From Variovorax sp. EL159 (GTDB taxonomy: Bacteria; Pseudomonadota; Gammaproteobacteria; Burkholderiales; Burkholderiaceae_C), in the NCBI RefSeq assembly GCF_900100965.1, contig NZ_FMUJ01000009.1, forward strand, positions 62,001-126,000: a stretch of 64,000 nt of DNA, given 5' to 3'. Both the position numbers and the translations under genes were made by a program. The notes under the pieces were generated by a model. That model was not told where the DNA came from and searched no databases. It saw nothing but the letters and a program-made list of their open reading frames with translations. This document shows, piece after piece, positions 1-7,973 of this stretch; position 1 is the stretch's first letter; every line of letters begins with the position of its first letter.

Positions 1-256
1 GCTGCTCGGCTTCGCGGATGTCGGCGTAGGTACGCTCGAGCACCGCCAGGAACAGGTCGTCCTTGCTGCCGAAGTAGTAGTAGATGAGGCGCTTGTTCAG
101 GCCCGCGCGCTCGGCGATGCTGTCCATGCGCGCACCGGCCAGCCCGCGGGCCGAGAACTCGTCGCGCGCCGACGCGAGGATGGCGAGCTGCGAACGGTCG
201 GCATCGCGCGAGCGCGGTTCGAGCGTTTCGGTGGCGGAGTCTTTCGGGGCCTTCAT
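1..256 (-). CDS. TetR family transcriptional regulator (C-terminus outside window)
   Basis: The first 85 residues of a TetR-type repressor are present; the window edge cuts off the ligand-binding C-terminal domain. After a charged 20-residue tail the helix-turn-helix domain is clear: residues around 'AILASARDEFSARG', then 'MDSIAERAGLNKRLIYYYFG' followed by 'SKDDLFLAVLE', the usual TetR N-terminal block. The ATG at 254-256 is the only good start. It is divergent from the ThDP enzyme at 351, so local control of that gene is plausible. Ligand unknown. Confidence 0.9.
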   Translation of the reverse strand, partial: MKAPKDSATETLEPRSRDADRSQLAILASARDEFSARGLAGARMDSIAERAGLNKRLIYYYFGSKDDLFLAVLERTYADIREAEQ

Positions 257-269
257 GGCGCGAATGTAA

Positions 270-277
270 CCAATTGG
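270..277. promoter_or_regulatory. CCAATTGG palindrome in the tetR/ThDP-enzyme divergent intergenic region
   Basis: The 94-bp gap between the divergent tetR and ThDP genes contains a perfect 8-bp palindrome followed directly by AATT-GGGG-AATT symmetry. It lies 14-21 bp upstream of the tetR start codon, where a TetR repressor would be expected to bind and autoregulate. Assignment as an operator is inference from position and symmetry only. Confidence 0.3.
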
Positions 278-350
278 GGAATTAACGCAAGGCGTGGAAG
301 GTGGGCGCGGATAATTGCCAGAGACATTTGCAGCTGAGGTTCGACTTCAC

Positions 351-2075
351 ATGAGTACATCACAACCCGCGGGCCACCTGATCGTCGAGTGCCTCGTCGC
401 GCAGGGCATGGAGATCGCGTTCGGCGTGCCGGGCGAGAGCTTCCTGGCAGTGCTCGACGGCTTTCATGCGTACCGCGATCGCGCGCGTTTCATCGTCAAC
501 CGGCAGGAGGGCGGCGCGGCCTTCATGGCCGAGGCGCACGGCAAGATCACCGGGCGGCCGGGCGTGTGCTTCGTGACGCGTGGGCCGGGTGCGACCAATG
601 CATCGATCGGCGTGCACAACGCCTTTCAGGATTCGACGCCGATGGTGCTGTTCGTGGGCGATGTCGGCAGCGACTTCCGCGACCGCGAGGCCTTCCAGGA
701 AGTCGACTACGGCAGCTTCTTCGGCCCGAGCACCAAGGGCTTTGCCAAGCGGGTGGAGCGCATCGACGATGCCAGCCGCATTCCGGAGTACGTCGCGCGC
801 GCCTTCGCCACGGCGATGAACGGTCGGCCGGGGCCGGTGGTGCTGGTGCTGCCCGAAGACATGCTGCGTACCGAAACCACGGCGCGGCCGTTGCCGCGCG
901 TCGAGCCGGTGCAGCCCTGGAGCGACCCCGGCGCATTGCGTACCTTGCGCGAACTGCTGCTGAAATCGCAGCGCCCGCTGGTGATTGCAGGCGGTGGCGG
1001 CTGGACGACGCAGGCCGCGCAGGCGCTGCAGCGCTTTGCCGAGAACTGGCGCCTGCCTGTCACCAACGCCTTCCGCTATCAGGACACCTTCGACAACCAC
1101 CATCCGCAGTACGCGGGCGATGTCGGCATCGCGATCAACCCGAAGCTTGCGCAGCGCGTGAAGGATGCAGACCTGATCCTTGCCATCGGGCCGCGCCTGG
1201 GCGAGATGACGACCGGCGGCTACACGCTGCTCGAAGCCCCCAAGGCGAAGCAGACGCTGGTGCACATCCACGCAAGCGCCGAGGAACTGAACCGCGTCTA
1301 CCAGGCCGACCTGGCGATCAATGCCGGCATGAGCGCCGCCGCACGCAGCCTCGAAGTGTTGAGCGCGCCGCCCGTGCTGCCGTGGGAAGAGTGGACCGAG
1401 CAGGCGCATGCGGACTACGAGGCCAACTGCGTGCCGCAGCCGCTTGCCGGCATGCCGGCGGAAACGCCGCGCGGGGCGGTCGACATGGCAGCCGTGGTCG
1501 CGCTGCTGCAGAAGCACCTGCCGCCCGACGCGGCCATCGCCAACGGTGCCGGCAACTTCGCGAGCTGGGTGCATCGCTACTTCCGCTACCACGGGCTGAC
1601 GAAGGGGCACAAGACGCAGCTGGCACCGACCAGCGGGGCGATGGGCTATGGGGTGCCCGCGGGCATCGCGGCCAACCTCGCGACGGGGCGCGTGGCCTTC
1701 ACCATCGCTGGCGACGGCGATTTTCTGATGACGGGGCAGGAGCTGGCGACGGCGTCGCAGCACGGTGGCAAGAGCATCATCGTGCTGCTGAACAATGGCA
1801 TGTTCGGCACCATCCGCATGCACCAGGAACGCGAATACCCCGAACGCACCAGCGGCACCGCGCTGCGCAACCCCGATTTCTGCGGGCTCGCGCGTGCCTA
1901 TGGCTACGCGGCCGAGCGGGTGACCGAAACGGCGCAGTTCGAGGCCGCGCTTCTGCGCGCGCTGGCCGCCGACACCGGCACGCTGATCGAGATTCCGCTC
2001 GACCCCGAGGTGATCACCACGCGCGGCACGCTGGCGTCGATCACGCGCGCGGCGAAGCAGCAGGCGCAGGGCTGA
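351..2075 (+). CDS. Thiamine pyrophosphate-binding protein, acetolactate synthase-like
   Basis: 574-residue ThDP enzyme of the acetolactate synthase/pyruvate oxidase/benzoylformate decarboxylase superfamily. The N-terminal PYR domain carries the catalytic glutamate in 'NRQEGGAAFMAEA'. A central cofactor domain follows, and the C-terminal PP domain has the Mg-ThDP motif starting 'GDGDFLMTG' and ending about 28 residues later in 'NNGMFGTI'. Length matches the family (550-600). ATG at 351 is preferred over an in-frame TTG at 315 because homologous sequence begins at 'QPAGHLIVECL'. No small regulatory (ilvN) subunit lies beside it, so this is probably not the biosynthetic AHAS. It more likely acts on another 2-oxo acid, with substrate unknown. 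Confidence 0.88.
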   Translation: MSTSQPAGHLIVECLVAQGMEIAFGVPGESFLAVLDGFHAYRDRARFIVNRQEGGAAFMAEAHGKITGRPGVCFVTRGPGATNASIGVHNAFQDSTPMVLFVGDVGSDFRDREAFQEVDYGSFFGPSTKGFAKRVERIDDASRIPEYVARAFATAMNGRPGPVVLVLPEDMLRTETTARPLPRVEPVQPWSDPGALRTLRELLLKSQRPLVIAGGGGWTTQAAQALQRFAENWRLPVTNAFRYQDTFDNHHPQYAGDVGIAINPKLAQRVKDADLILAIGPRLGEMTTGGYTLLEAPKAKQTLVHIHASAEELNRVYQADLAINAGMSAAARSLEVLSAPPVLPWEEWTEQAHADYEANCVPQPLAGMPAETPRGAVDMAAVVALLQKHLPPDAAIANGAGNFASWVHRYFRYHGLTKGHKTQLAPTSGAMGYGVPAGIAANLATGRVAFTIAGDGDFLMTGQELATASQHGGKSIIVLLNNGMFGTIRMHQEREYPERTSGTALRNPDFCGLARAYGYAAERVTETAQFEAALLRALAADTGTLIEIPLDPEVITTRGTLASITRAAKQQAQG

Positions 2076-2334
2076 GCGCTGCGCGATGACGGGCCACCTC
2101 GTCGCGCAAGGCAGGCGAGCGCAGCTCGAACACATCGAACAGGCCGAGCGCTTCGAGGGCGGGCAGCAGCGCGATCAGATCGCGCTCGGCGGCCTGCCGC
2201 GCTTCGGGCGTGGCGAGCGGGTCTTGCAGCAGCTGTGCGTTGGCGAGGAAGGCACCCACCGATCCCTTGCGCAGCGTGAGGCCGTTCCTGGCGACGAAAT
2301 CCTGCCCGTCGGGCAATACATCCTGAGCTTGCAT
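2041..2334 (-). CDS. Conserved hypothetical protein, 97 residues
   Basis: Small soluble protein without signal peptide or membrane segment. The N-terminal half contains 'NGLTLRKGSVGAFLANAQLL'; the middle is a helical Ala/Leu-rich stretch and the C-terminus is Ala/Pro-rich. A good ribosome-binding site (AAGGA, 7 nt before ATG) supports the start at 2334. Its 3' end overlaps the last 35 bp of the ThDP gene tail to tail. It is divergent from the AraC regulator at 2456, which may control it. I do not recognise a function. Confidence 0.75.
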   Translation of the reverse strand: MQAQDVLPDGQDFVARNGLTLRKGSVGAFLANAQLLQDPLATPEARQAAERDLIALLPALEALGLFDVFELRSPALRDEVARHRAALSPAPAASPRA

Positions 2335-2455
2335 GAGCGTTCCTTTGAAGGCGTTGTGAAGATGGACTCGATGCTAGGCAGCAGGGCGATCCGGGGCTTG
2401 CGGCGCGAGGCCAATCGATACCGCGCGCGGGCCACGTCGCCGGAGGGCAGGGCGC

Positions 2456-3235
2456 ATGGCTGCTGAAGCGCCGGTCAAGCTCTGGATCAACGCCTATGAG
2501 GCGCCACGGGTCACGGGCTATCACGCGCACGAAGACGGCCAGTTGTTCGCACTGCGCGAAGGCCTGCAGGTGATCGAGACGCCGGCGGGGCGTTGGGTGC
2601 AACCACCGGGCTGGATCGGCTGGATCGCGCCGCGCTGCGCGCATGCGGCGCACAGCTTTGGTGCTACAGCAGGCTGGAGCCTGCACATCGACCCGGCCAT
2701 GGCGCAGGCCCTGCCGGCCGAACCGCACGTGTTTGCGACGACGCCGCTGATGCAGGGGCTGGTCGATCGGCTGACCTCGCTCGAAGCATCGTCGATGGCT
2801 TGTGAGGCGCGTCGCGCACGGCTTGTCGGCGTGCTGCTCGACGAGCTTGCGGCGAGTGCGAGGCCGTCGCTGCACCTGCCGATGCCGCAGGACAAGCGGC
2901 TTATGGGAGTGGCCTCGGCGCTGGCCAATGACCCGGCATCGCCCGACACCATCGACCAGTGGGCCGACCGCATCGGCATGGCACGCAGGACGCTCACGCG
3001 CCGCTTCGCCATCGAGACCGGCCTGAGCTTTGCGCAATGGCGCCAGCAGGCGCGCTTGCTGAAGGCGGTGGAACTGCTGAGCCTTGGGGAGTCGGTCACG
3101 GCCGTGGCGTTGACGGTCGGCTACAGCTCGGTGAGCGCCTTCATCGAGGCCTTCCGCAAGCACTTCGGCTGCACGCCGGCACGCTTCTTCGACGAAGGAA
3201 TGGCCTTGCCGCAGGCGAAAAAAAAGCCGGCATGA
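2456..3235 (+). CDS. AraC family transcriptional regulator with N-terminal cupin domain
   Basis: 259 residues. The N-terminal part (about 1-100) reads as an AraC-type cupin sensor: 'VTGYHAHEDGQLFALREG' followed by 'QPPGWIGWIAPRCAHAAH'. The C-terminal 100 residues hold the double helix-turn-helix: 'WADRIGMARRTLTRRFAIET' and 'VTAVALTVGYSSVSAFIEAF', then 'RKHFGCTPARFF'. The architecture matches the cupin-AraC group that often controls a neighbouring transporter or enzyme. The divergent 97-residue gene is the closest candidate target. Its 3' end runs into the bidirectional terminator. Confidence 0.92.
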   Translation: MAAEAPVKLWINAYEAPRVTGYHAHEDGQLFALREGLQVIETPAGRWVQPPGWIGWIAPRCAHAAHSFGATAGWSLHIDPAMAQALPAEPHVFATTPLMQGLVDRLTSLEASSMACEARRARLVGVLLDELAASARPSLHLPMPQDKRLMGVASALANDPASPDTIDQWADRIGMARRTLTRRFAIETGLSFAQWRQQARLLKAVELLSLGESVTAVALTVGYSSVSAFIEAFRKHFGCTPARFFDEGMALPQAKKKPA

Positions 3236-3247
3236 AGCCGGCTTTTT
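3219..3247. terminator. Bidirectional intrinsic terminator
   Basis: GCCGGC stem (3226-3231 and 3237-3242) with a 5-nt loop, flanked by a run of A on the left and of T on the right. It can end both the AraC transcript (plus) and the H1/SWIB transcript (minus). The AraC stop codon lies in the loop. Confidence 0.85.
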
Positions 3248-3275
3248 GATTCAGGAGCGCGAGGCTCCCGAGCGC

Positions 3276-3722
3276 TTACTTGACGTGCTTGCCAATCAGC
3301 GCGGCCAGTTCGAACATCGAAACCTGGGCCTTGCCGAAGATTTCCTTCAGCTTGGCGTCGGCGTTGATGTTGCGCTTGTTGGCCTTGTCTTGCAGGTTGT
3401 TCTTCTTGATGTAGTCCCACAGCTTGCTCACGACAGCGGTACGCGGCAGCGGCGTCGAGCCGACCACAGCGGCCAGTGCCGGGCTGGGGGTCAGGGCCTT
3501 CATGAACGCGGCGTTGGGCGTGCGCTTCTTGGCGGGAGCAGCCTTCTTTGCGGGAGCGGCCTTCTTTGCAGGAGCAGCCTTCTTCGCCGGTGCAGCCTTC
3601 TTTGCAGGAGCAGCAGCCTTCTTGGCCGGTGCAGCCTTCTTCGCAGGAGCTGCCTTCTTTGCGGGAGCCGCAGCCTTCTTTGCCGGAGCTTTCTTGGCCG
3701 GAGCCTTCTTTGCAGTTGCCAT
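3276..3722 (-). CDS. Histone H1-like Lys/Ala-rich tail fused to SWIB/MDM2 domain
   Basis: 148 residues in two parts. Residues 1-70 are repeated 'PAKKA/APAKKAAPAKK' units, like eukaryotic H1 C-terminal tails and bacterial H1-like proteins; these bind DNA nonspecifically by charge. Residues 75-148 form a SWIB/MDM2 domain ('PSPALAAVVGSTPLPRTAVV', 'SKLWDYIKKNNLQD', 'IFGKAQVSMFELAALIGKHV'). The start at 3722 has an AGGAAA ribosome-binding site; an in-frame ATG nine codons earlier lacks one. Proteins of this architecture are common in Burkholderiales and are presumed nucleoid-associated. The tail DNA is a low-complexity CTTCTTTGC-type repeat, prone to length change. Confidence 0.9.
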   Translation of the reverse strand: MATAKKAPAKKAPAKKAAAPAKKAAPAKKAAPAKKAAAPAKKAAPAKKAAPAKKAAPAKKAAPAKKRTPNAAFMKALTPSPALAAVVGSTPLPRTAVVSKLWDYIKKNNLQDKANKRNINADAKLKEIFGKAQVSMFELAALIGKHVK

Positions 3723-3802
3723 GGTTGATTTCCTTTTTTGGTTGAACACTCACCAATGAAAAACTTGCGTCTCCAGTGGCAATGCGGATGCTAAATGAGA
3801 AA

Positions 3803-3833
3803 AAACGCGTTTCCAAGGGAAAAAGCGCTTTTT
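3803..3833. promoter_or_regulatory. Two A/T-flanked palindromes upstream of the H1/SWIB gene
   Basis: AAACGCGTTT at 3803-3812 and AAAAAGCGCTTTTT at 3820-3833 are both perfect palindromes with a CGCG or GCGC core. Their centres are 19 bp apart, about two helical turns. They lie 80-110 bp upstream of the H1/SWIB start codon on its promoter side, between that gene and the DMT transporter. Operator or bent-DNA function is inferred. Confidence 0.35.
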
Positions 3834-3877
3834 TCATTGGGAGCTGTTGTTTTTTCAGAGGGGAGAAGCCTTGTTTT

Positions 3878-4801
3878 TCACGTTCGGCGGCCGGGCCATG
3901 TCGCCAGCACCACGCCCACGAGTGCGATGACGAACGCAAGCAGCTGTGGCGAAGAGAGGTTTTCGCCCAGCACAAGCACACCGACAAGGGCCGCGCTCAC
4001 AGGCAGCAGCACAGCGAAAACACCCGCTTGGGCAGCCGGTACATGGCGCAGTCCGGTCATCCAGAGCCACACTGTCCAGATGCTTGCGGCGAGTGCGTAG
4101 GCCACGAGCAGTGCCCACGTGCCGAAGCGCACCGCGGTGAAGTCGAACTGCAAGGCGAACCAGATGCCGAAGGGCATCGAGAGCACGAAGCCCCAGAGGT
4201 TGATGAGCGACGCGATGCGCTTGGGCCCGAGCCGGCCCGTGAGCGACTTGCCGATCACCGCATAGGCGGTCTCGCAGAGCACCGCGCAGAACACCAGCAG
4301 GTTGCCGAGCCAGGGTATCGATGACTTCATTGCGCCGGGCGATGCGGATGCGTGCGCGGGCGAGAGCGCGAGCAACCCGATGCCCAGTGCCGCGCAGGCG
4401 ATGGCCATGCCGATGCGAACGGTGATGCGCTCGCGCAGGAAGAGCCAGCTTGCGACGGCCACGCACGCGGGGATCGACGCCATGATCACGCCCGCCGACA
4501 CCGCGCTCGTGAGGCTCACGCCGAACAGCATGCAGATCGAAAACAGGAAGTTGCCGAGGAAGGATTCGAGGAACACCAGCCAGCGCGTGTGCCCCGTCAT
4601 CGGGGGCTCGTCGGGCGCGGGCTTCAGCCAGTGCGGCATGGCGAGTGCCGCGATGCCGAAGCGCAGCCACGCCAGCAGCAGCACCGGAAAGGCAGCCACC
4701 AGCGGCTTGGAGAGGGCGACGTAGCCGCCAACGAGCGACATGCTCAAGGCCAGGCAGCCATAGGCCACGAGGCGACCGGATGCGGGGGCAGCGGAGTTCA
4801 A
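3878..4801 (-). CDS. DMT superfamily transporter (two EamA domains)
   Basis: 307-residue inner-membrane protein with about ten hydrophobic segments in two homologous EamA halves (roughly 10-145 and 160-300). The first half includes 'LALSMSLVGGYVALSKPLVA' and the second ends 'LVLGENLSSPQLLAFVIALV'. Length and the GxNL/GE signatures fit the RhaT/EamA drug-and-metabolite exporter family. Substrate cannot be predicted. It stands alone on the minus strand, downstream of the divergent gamma-glutamylcyclotransferase-like gene. Confidence 0.9.
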   Translation of the reverse strand: MNSAAPASGRLVAYGCLALSMSLVGGYVALSKPLVAAFPVLLLAWLRFGIAALAMPHWLKPAPDEPPMTGHTRWLVFLESFLGNFLFSICMLFGVSLTSAVSAGVIMASIPACVAVASWLFLRERITVRIGMAIACAALGIGLLALSPAHASASPGAMKSSIPWLGNLLVFCAVLCETAYAVIGKSLTGRLGPKRIASLINLWGFVLSMPFGIWFALQFDFTAVRFGTWALLVAYALAASIWTVWLWMTGLRHVPAAQAGVFAVLLPVSAALVGVLVLGENLSSPQLLAFVIALVGVVLATWPGRRT

Positions 4802-4842
4802 TAGACTGAAGTTCTGTTGTTGCGAAAGAGGAAGCGCATTCG

Positions 4843-5223
4843 ATGATGCCCCACGTTTTTGTTTACGGCACGCTGCGTCGCCACGGGCGCAACGACATCG
4901 CCCGCTATCGGCCCGCGCCGGTGTTTGTCGGCAAGGCGCGCATCGCCGGCACGCTGTACGACCTGGGCGCGTATCCGGGCGTCGTGCTCGGTGGGGCGGG
5001 GTGGGTGAAGGGCGAGATCTATCGCATCGAGCCCGAGGTCGAGGCCGCGCTCGATCAGCTGGAAGAGGTGGCCGACGACGACTCCGGGGAATACATCAAG
5101 CGCCATGTGCGTGTGGCGCTTGGTGCGCAGTGGATCGATTGCCTTGTCTACGAGATCCATCCGACGCGGATCGCGGGCTGCCGGGTGATCGACGCCGGCG
5201 ACTGGATCGCGCATGCGGTTTGA
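4843..5223 (+). CDS. Gamma-glutamylcyclotransferase-like (AIG2/YtfP fold) protein
   Basis: 126 residues starting 'MMPHVFVYGTLRRHGRN', the YGTL motif that defines the GGCT/AIG2 fold. 'GTLYDLGAYPGVVLGGAGWV' and 'KGEIYRIEPEVEAALDQLEE' follow, the latter carrying the family's acidic residue. Known members convert gamma-glutamyl-amines or gamma-glutamyl-amino acids to 5-oxoproline, but small bacterial ones are mostly uncharacterised. Either of two adjacent ATG codons (4843, 4846) may be used. Cytoplasmic. Divergent from the DMT transporter across about 40 bp. Confidence 0.85.
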   Translation: MMPHVFVYGTLRRHGRNDIARYRPAPVFVGKARIAGTLYDLGAYPGVVLGGAGWVKGEIYRIEPEVEAALDQLEEVADDDSGEYIKRHVRVALGAQWIDCLVYEIHPTRIAGCRVIDAGDWIAHAV

Positions 5224-5263
5224 GTGAAGGGCCTCGGTTTTCATCACCGAAAGAGTGATTGCG

Positions 5264-5302
5264 TATTGCGAAATTAGCGGCTGCTGCGCCGCAATATTTT
5301 TT
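5264..5302 (+). terminator. Nested inverted repeat followed by T-tract after the GGCT-like gene
   Basis: TATTGCG (5264-5270) pairs with CGCAATA (5290-5296), and an alternative inner stem GCGGC (5277-5281) pairs with GCCGC (5288-5292). Six T follow at 5297-5302. It can serve as the intrinsic terminator of the upstream gene, but the outer symmetry could equally be a protein-binding site in the aceA control region. Confidence 0.5.
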
Positions 5303-5318
5303 CTCGATACGAGAAAAA
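5298..5318. promoter_or_regulatory. Perfect 9+9 inverted repeat in the aceA upstream region
   Basis: TTTTTCTCG (5298-5306), 3-nt spacer ATA, CGAGAAAAA (5310-5318): a 21-bp element with perfect dyad symmetry, about 147 bp before the aceA start. The symmetric, AT-rich form is typical of a repressor or activator site. The regulator is unknown. Confidence 0.45.
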
Positions 5319-5372
5319 TAATTTTGCATTGAGAAATATACGCGTAACCCGTTGATTTTGTTGATCGAAAAA

Positions 5373-5392
5373 TATGTCTTCTATAAGACATA
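5373..5392. promoter_or_regulatory. aceA proximal operator-like inverted repeat TATGTCTT-N4-AAGACATA
   Basis: Perfect 8-bp arms separated by CTAT. A possible -10 (TATAAG at 5382-5387) falls inside it and TTGATC lies just upstream, so a bound regulator would block RNA polymerase at the aceA promoter. It lies about 72 bp before the aceA start codon. Which regulator binds cannot be read from the sequence. Confidence 0.55.
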
Positions 5393-5464
5393 AGAGTCTG
5401 CAATCGAATTACAGTAACTCCACGGCCGCAGCGCCCAACCTTCAATCAACCTCACGGAGTGACC

Positions 5465-6796
5465 ATGCCCCAGACCCTCACAGAACAACTGAGCCGCGAA
5501 CAACAGATTGCCGCCCTCGAAAAGGAATGGGCGACCGATCCGCGCTGGAAGGGCGTCAAGCGCGGCTACAGCGCAGCCGATGTCGTGCGCCTGCGCGGTT
5601 CGTTCCCCATCGAGCACACGCTGGCCAAGCGCGGCGCCGAGAAGCTCTGGAGCAAGATCAACGGTGGCGCCAAGAAGGGCTACGTGAACGCCTTCGGCGC
5701 GATCTCCGCCGGTCAGGCCATGCAGCAGGCCAAGGCAGGCCTGGAAGCCGTGTACTTGTCGGGCTGGCAAGTCGCCGCCGACGGCAACACGTCTGAAACC
5801 ATGTACCCCGACCAGTCGCTGTACGCCTACGACTCGGTGCCGACGATGGTCCGTCGCATCAACAACACCTTCCGCCGTGCCGACGAAATCCAGTGGGGCC
5901 GTGGCATCAACCCGGGCGACAAGGAGTTCATCGACTACTTCCTGCCGATCGTTGCCGACGCGGAAGCCGGCTTCGGCGGCGTGCTGAACGCTTTCGAGCT
6001 GATGAAGAACATGATCGCCTCGGGCGCTGCCGGCGTGCACTTCGAAGACCAATTGGCTGCCGTGAAGAAGTGCGGCCACATGGGTGGCAAGGTGCTCGTG
6101 CCGACGCAGGAAGCCTGCGAGAAGCTGATCTCGGCGCGTTTCGCTGCCGACGTGATGGGCGTGTCGACCATCGTGCTGGCCCGCACCGATGCGGAAGCGG
6201 CCAACCTGATCACGTCCGACCACGACGCCAACGACAAGCCGTTCCTGACCGGCGAGCGCACGCAGGAAGGCTTCTACCGCGTCAAGAACGGCCTGGAGCA
6301 AGCCATCAGCCGCGGCGTGGCCTACGCGCCCTACGCCGACCTGGTGTGGTGCGAAACCGGTGTGCCGGACATCGGCTTCGCCCGCGAATTCGCGCAAGCC
6401 GTGCACGCCGCCTGCCCGGGCAAGCTGCTGTCGTACAACTGCTCGCCTTCCTTCAACTGGAAGAAGAACCTCGACGACAAGCAGATCGCCTCGTTCCAGG
6501 AAGACCTGTCGGCCCTGGGCTACAAGTACCAGTTCATCACGCTGGCCGGTATCCACGTCAACTGGTTCAACACCTTCCAGTTCGCCCACGCCTATGCACG
6601 TGGCGAAGGCATGAAGCACTACGTGAACATGGTGCAAGAACCCGAGTTCGCCGCACGCGACAAGGGCTACACCTTCGTGTCGCACCAGCAGGAAGTGGGC
6701 GCGGGTTACTTCGACGACGTGACGACCGTGATCCAGGGCGGCTCGTCCAGCGTGAAGGCGCTGTCGGGTTCGACCGAAGAAGAACAGTTCCACTGA
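5465..6796 (+). CDS. aceA: Isocitrate lyase
   Basis: 443 residues. Cleaves isocitrate to glyoxylate and succinate, the first step of the glyoxylate bypass used on acetate or fatty acids. The family signature with catalytic cysteine is present as 'KKCGHMGGKVL' near residue 200. Other conserved blocks include 'RLRGSFPIEHTLAKRGAEKL', 'PDQSLYAYDSVPTMVRRINN', 'VLARTDAEAANLIT' and 'YNCSPSFNWKKNL'. Length matches the short bacterial ICL form. ATG 5465 follows GGAG; a GTG two codons earlier is possible but less well placed. No malate synthase lies nearby. The upstream region carries three inverted repeats suggesting tight control. Confidence 0.97.
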   Translation: MPQTLTEQLSREQQIAALEKEWATDPRWKGVKRGYSAADVVRLRGSFPIEHTLAKRGAEKLWSKINGGAKKGYVNAFGAISAGQAMQQAKAGLEAVYLSGWQVAADGNTSETMYPDQSLYAYDSVPTMVRRINNTFRRADEIQWGRGINPGDKEFIDYFLPIVADAEAGFGGVLNAFELMKNMIASGAAGVHFEDQLAAVKKCGHMGGKVLVPTQEACEKLISARFAADVMGVSTIVLARTDAEAANLITSDHDANDKPFLTGERTQEGFYRVKNGLEQAISRGVAYAPYADLVWCETGVPDIGFAREFAQAVHAACPGKLLSYNCSPSFNWKKNLDDKQIASFQEDLSALGYKYQFITLAGIHVNWFNTFQFAHAYARGEGMKHYVNMVQEPEFAARDKGYTFVSHQQEVGAGYFDDVTTVIQGGSSSVKALSGSTEEEQFH

Positions 6797-6840
6797 TCTT
6801 CACGGACGCATAGTCGACAGATATTTCGCTGTCACCTTCA

Positions 6841-6865
6841 GCCCGGCCATGCGCCGGGCTTTTTT
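6841..6865 (+). terminator. Intrinsic terminator of aceA
   Basis: GCCCGGC (6841-6847), 5-nt loop, GCCGGGC (6853-6859), then six T. It lies 45 bp after the aceA stop codon and before the convergent AraC-type gene. Confidence 0.92.
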
Positions 6866-6894
6866 ATGGGCGCTCGCTGGAGCCGGAGAGCATT

Positions 6895-7854
6895 TCAGGC
6901 CTCGAGCCGCATCTCGCGCACGCCGCGCCCAAGGCGTTGGCGCAGCAGGGTGCGCAAAGTGACGCCGTCGGCGTAGCCCACCATGCCCGCGATCTGTTCG
7001 AGGCTCTTGTCGCTGGTCTTTAGCAGGTGCACGGCGCGTTCGACGCGCAGATCCTGCACGTACGAGAGCGGGCTCTTTCCGAGCACCTGCTGCATGCGCC
7101 GGGCCAATGTGCGCTTGCTGGCTCCTGCCGCCAGCGCGGCTTCGTCGAGTGAAAAGCCGTCGGCCAGGCGGCCGCGTGCCCAGCGCTCGAAGCGCTCGAC
7201 CAACGGGTCGGAATGCGACAGGTGATCGGAAATGACATAGGCCGACTGCGAAGGGCGCGAGTCGACGATGAGGTAGCGCGCGACCAGCGTGGCCAACTCG
7301 GGGCTCACCTGACGCACCAGCCAGAGCGCCATGTCGACGTGGCTCAGCGCCGCGCCCGCGGTCACGCGGTGGCCCGAGCTGACCAGCATGCGGGAGTCTT
7401 CGAGCTGCACCGCCGGATAGCGCTGGCGAAACATCGTGGCCAGCCACCAGGTGGTGGTGGCCTTGTGGTGATCGAGCAGGCCGGCTTCCGCGAGCACGAA
7501 GGTGCCGATGCAGGCCGCTGCCAGGCGGGCGCTTTCGCTGCTTGCCCGCAGGGCGGTGCAGGCGTCGCGCACATCTGCGCGCGAGAGGGCGGGTTCCAGT
7601 GTCTCGGGCATCTTGCAGCCCAGAGCGGGAACGACCAGCCAATCCGCGGGCGCGGTTCCCACTGCGCGTGCAATCGGAACGGCGAGGCCCTGCGCCGTTC
7701 GTACCCGCTTGCGAACGCCCACCACCGTGGCCTGGAACGGCGGTACGTCGAGTTGCAGCATGGCCGCGAGTTCGTTGGCGGTGGTGAAGACGTCGAGCAC
7801 CGTGGACAGGCCGGTGTCGAACACGCCATCGAGTGCGAGTACGTCGAGTTTCAT
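6895..7854 (-). CDS. GlxA-type AraC family regulator with DJ-1/PfpI domain
   Basis: 319 residues. The N-terminal 170 form a DJ-1/PfpI (class I glutamine amidotransferase-like) domain: 'DVLALDGVFDTGLSTVLDVF', 'ADWLVVPALG', and the nucleophile-elbow-like 'LAAACIGTFVLAEAGLLD', where a cysteine is retained. The C-terminal 100 hold the AraC DNA-binding domain ('LAAGASKRTLARRMQQVLG', 'IAGMVGYADGVTLRTLLRQR'). It is divergent from the ABM-domain gene with a 119-bp shared promoter region, so that gene is the likely target. Inducer unknown. Confidence 0.93.
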   Translation of the reverse strand: MKLDVLALDGVFDTGLSTVLDVFTTANELAAMLQLDVPPFQATVVGVRKRVRTAQGLAVPIARAVGTAPADWLVVPALGCKMPETLEPALSRADVRDACTALRASSESARLAAACIGTFVLAEAGLLDHHKATTTWWLATMFRQRYPAVQLEDSRMLVSSGHRVTAGAALSHVDMALWLVRQVSPELATLVARYLIVDSRPSQSAYVISDHLSHSDPLVERFERWARGRLADGFSLDEAALAAGASKRTLARRMQQVLGKSPLSYVQDLRVERAVHLLKTSDKSLEQIAGMVGYADGVTLRTLLRQRLGRGVREMRLEA

Positions 7855-7973
7855 GGCAATAACAATATCAAAGATGTCAAAAATGCCAATAGCTCCATTG
7901 GAGGCGGCTGCCTAGAGTTCATGCCAGCGCCGCGCAATCTCGCGCGCCGTTGTCCACACCCAGGAGACCACTC

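Noticed and set aside
3530..3720. Repetitive DNA considered as a CRISPR-like array
   Set aside because: It is the codon-level repeat of the Lys/Ala-rich H1 tail; there are no spacers. No CRISPR array was seen anywhere in the window.
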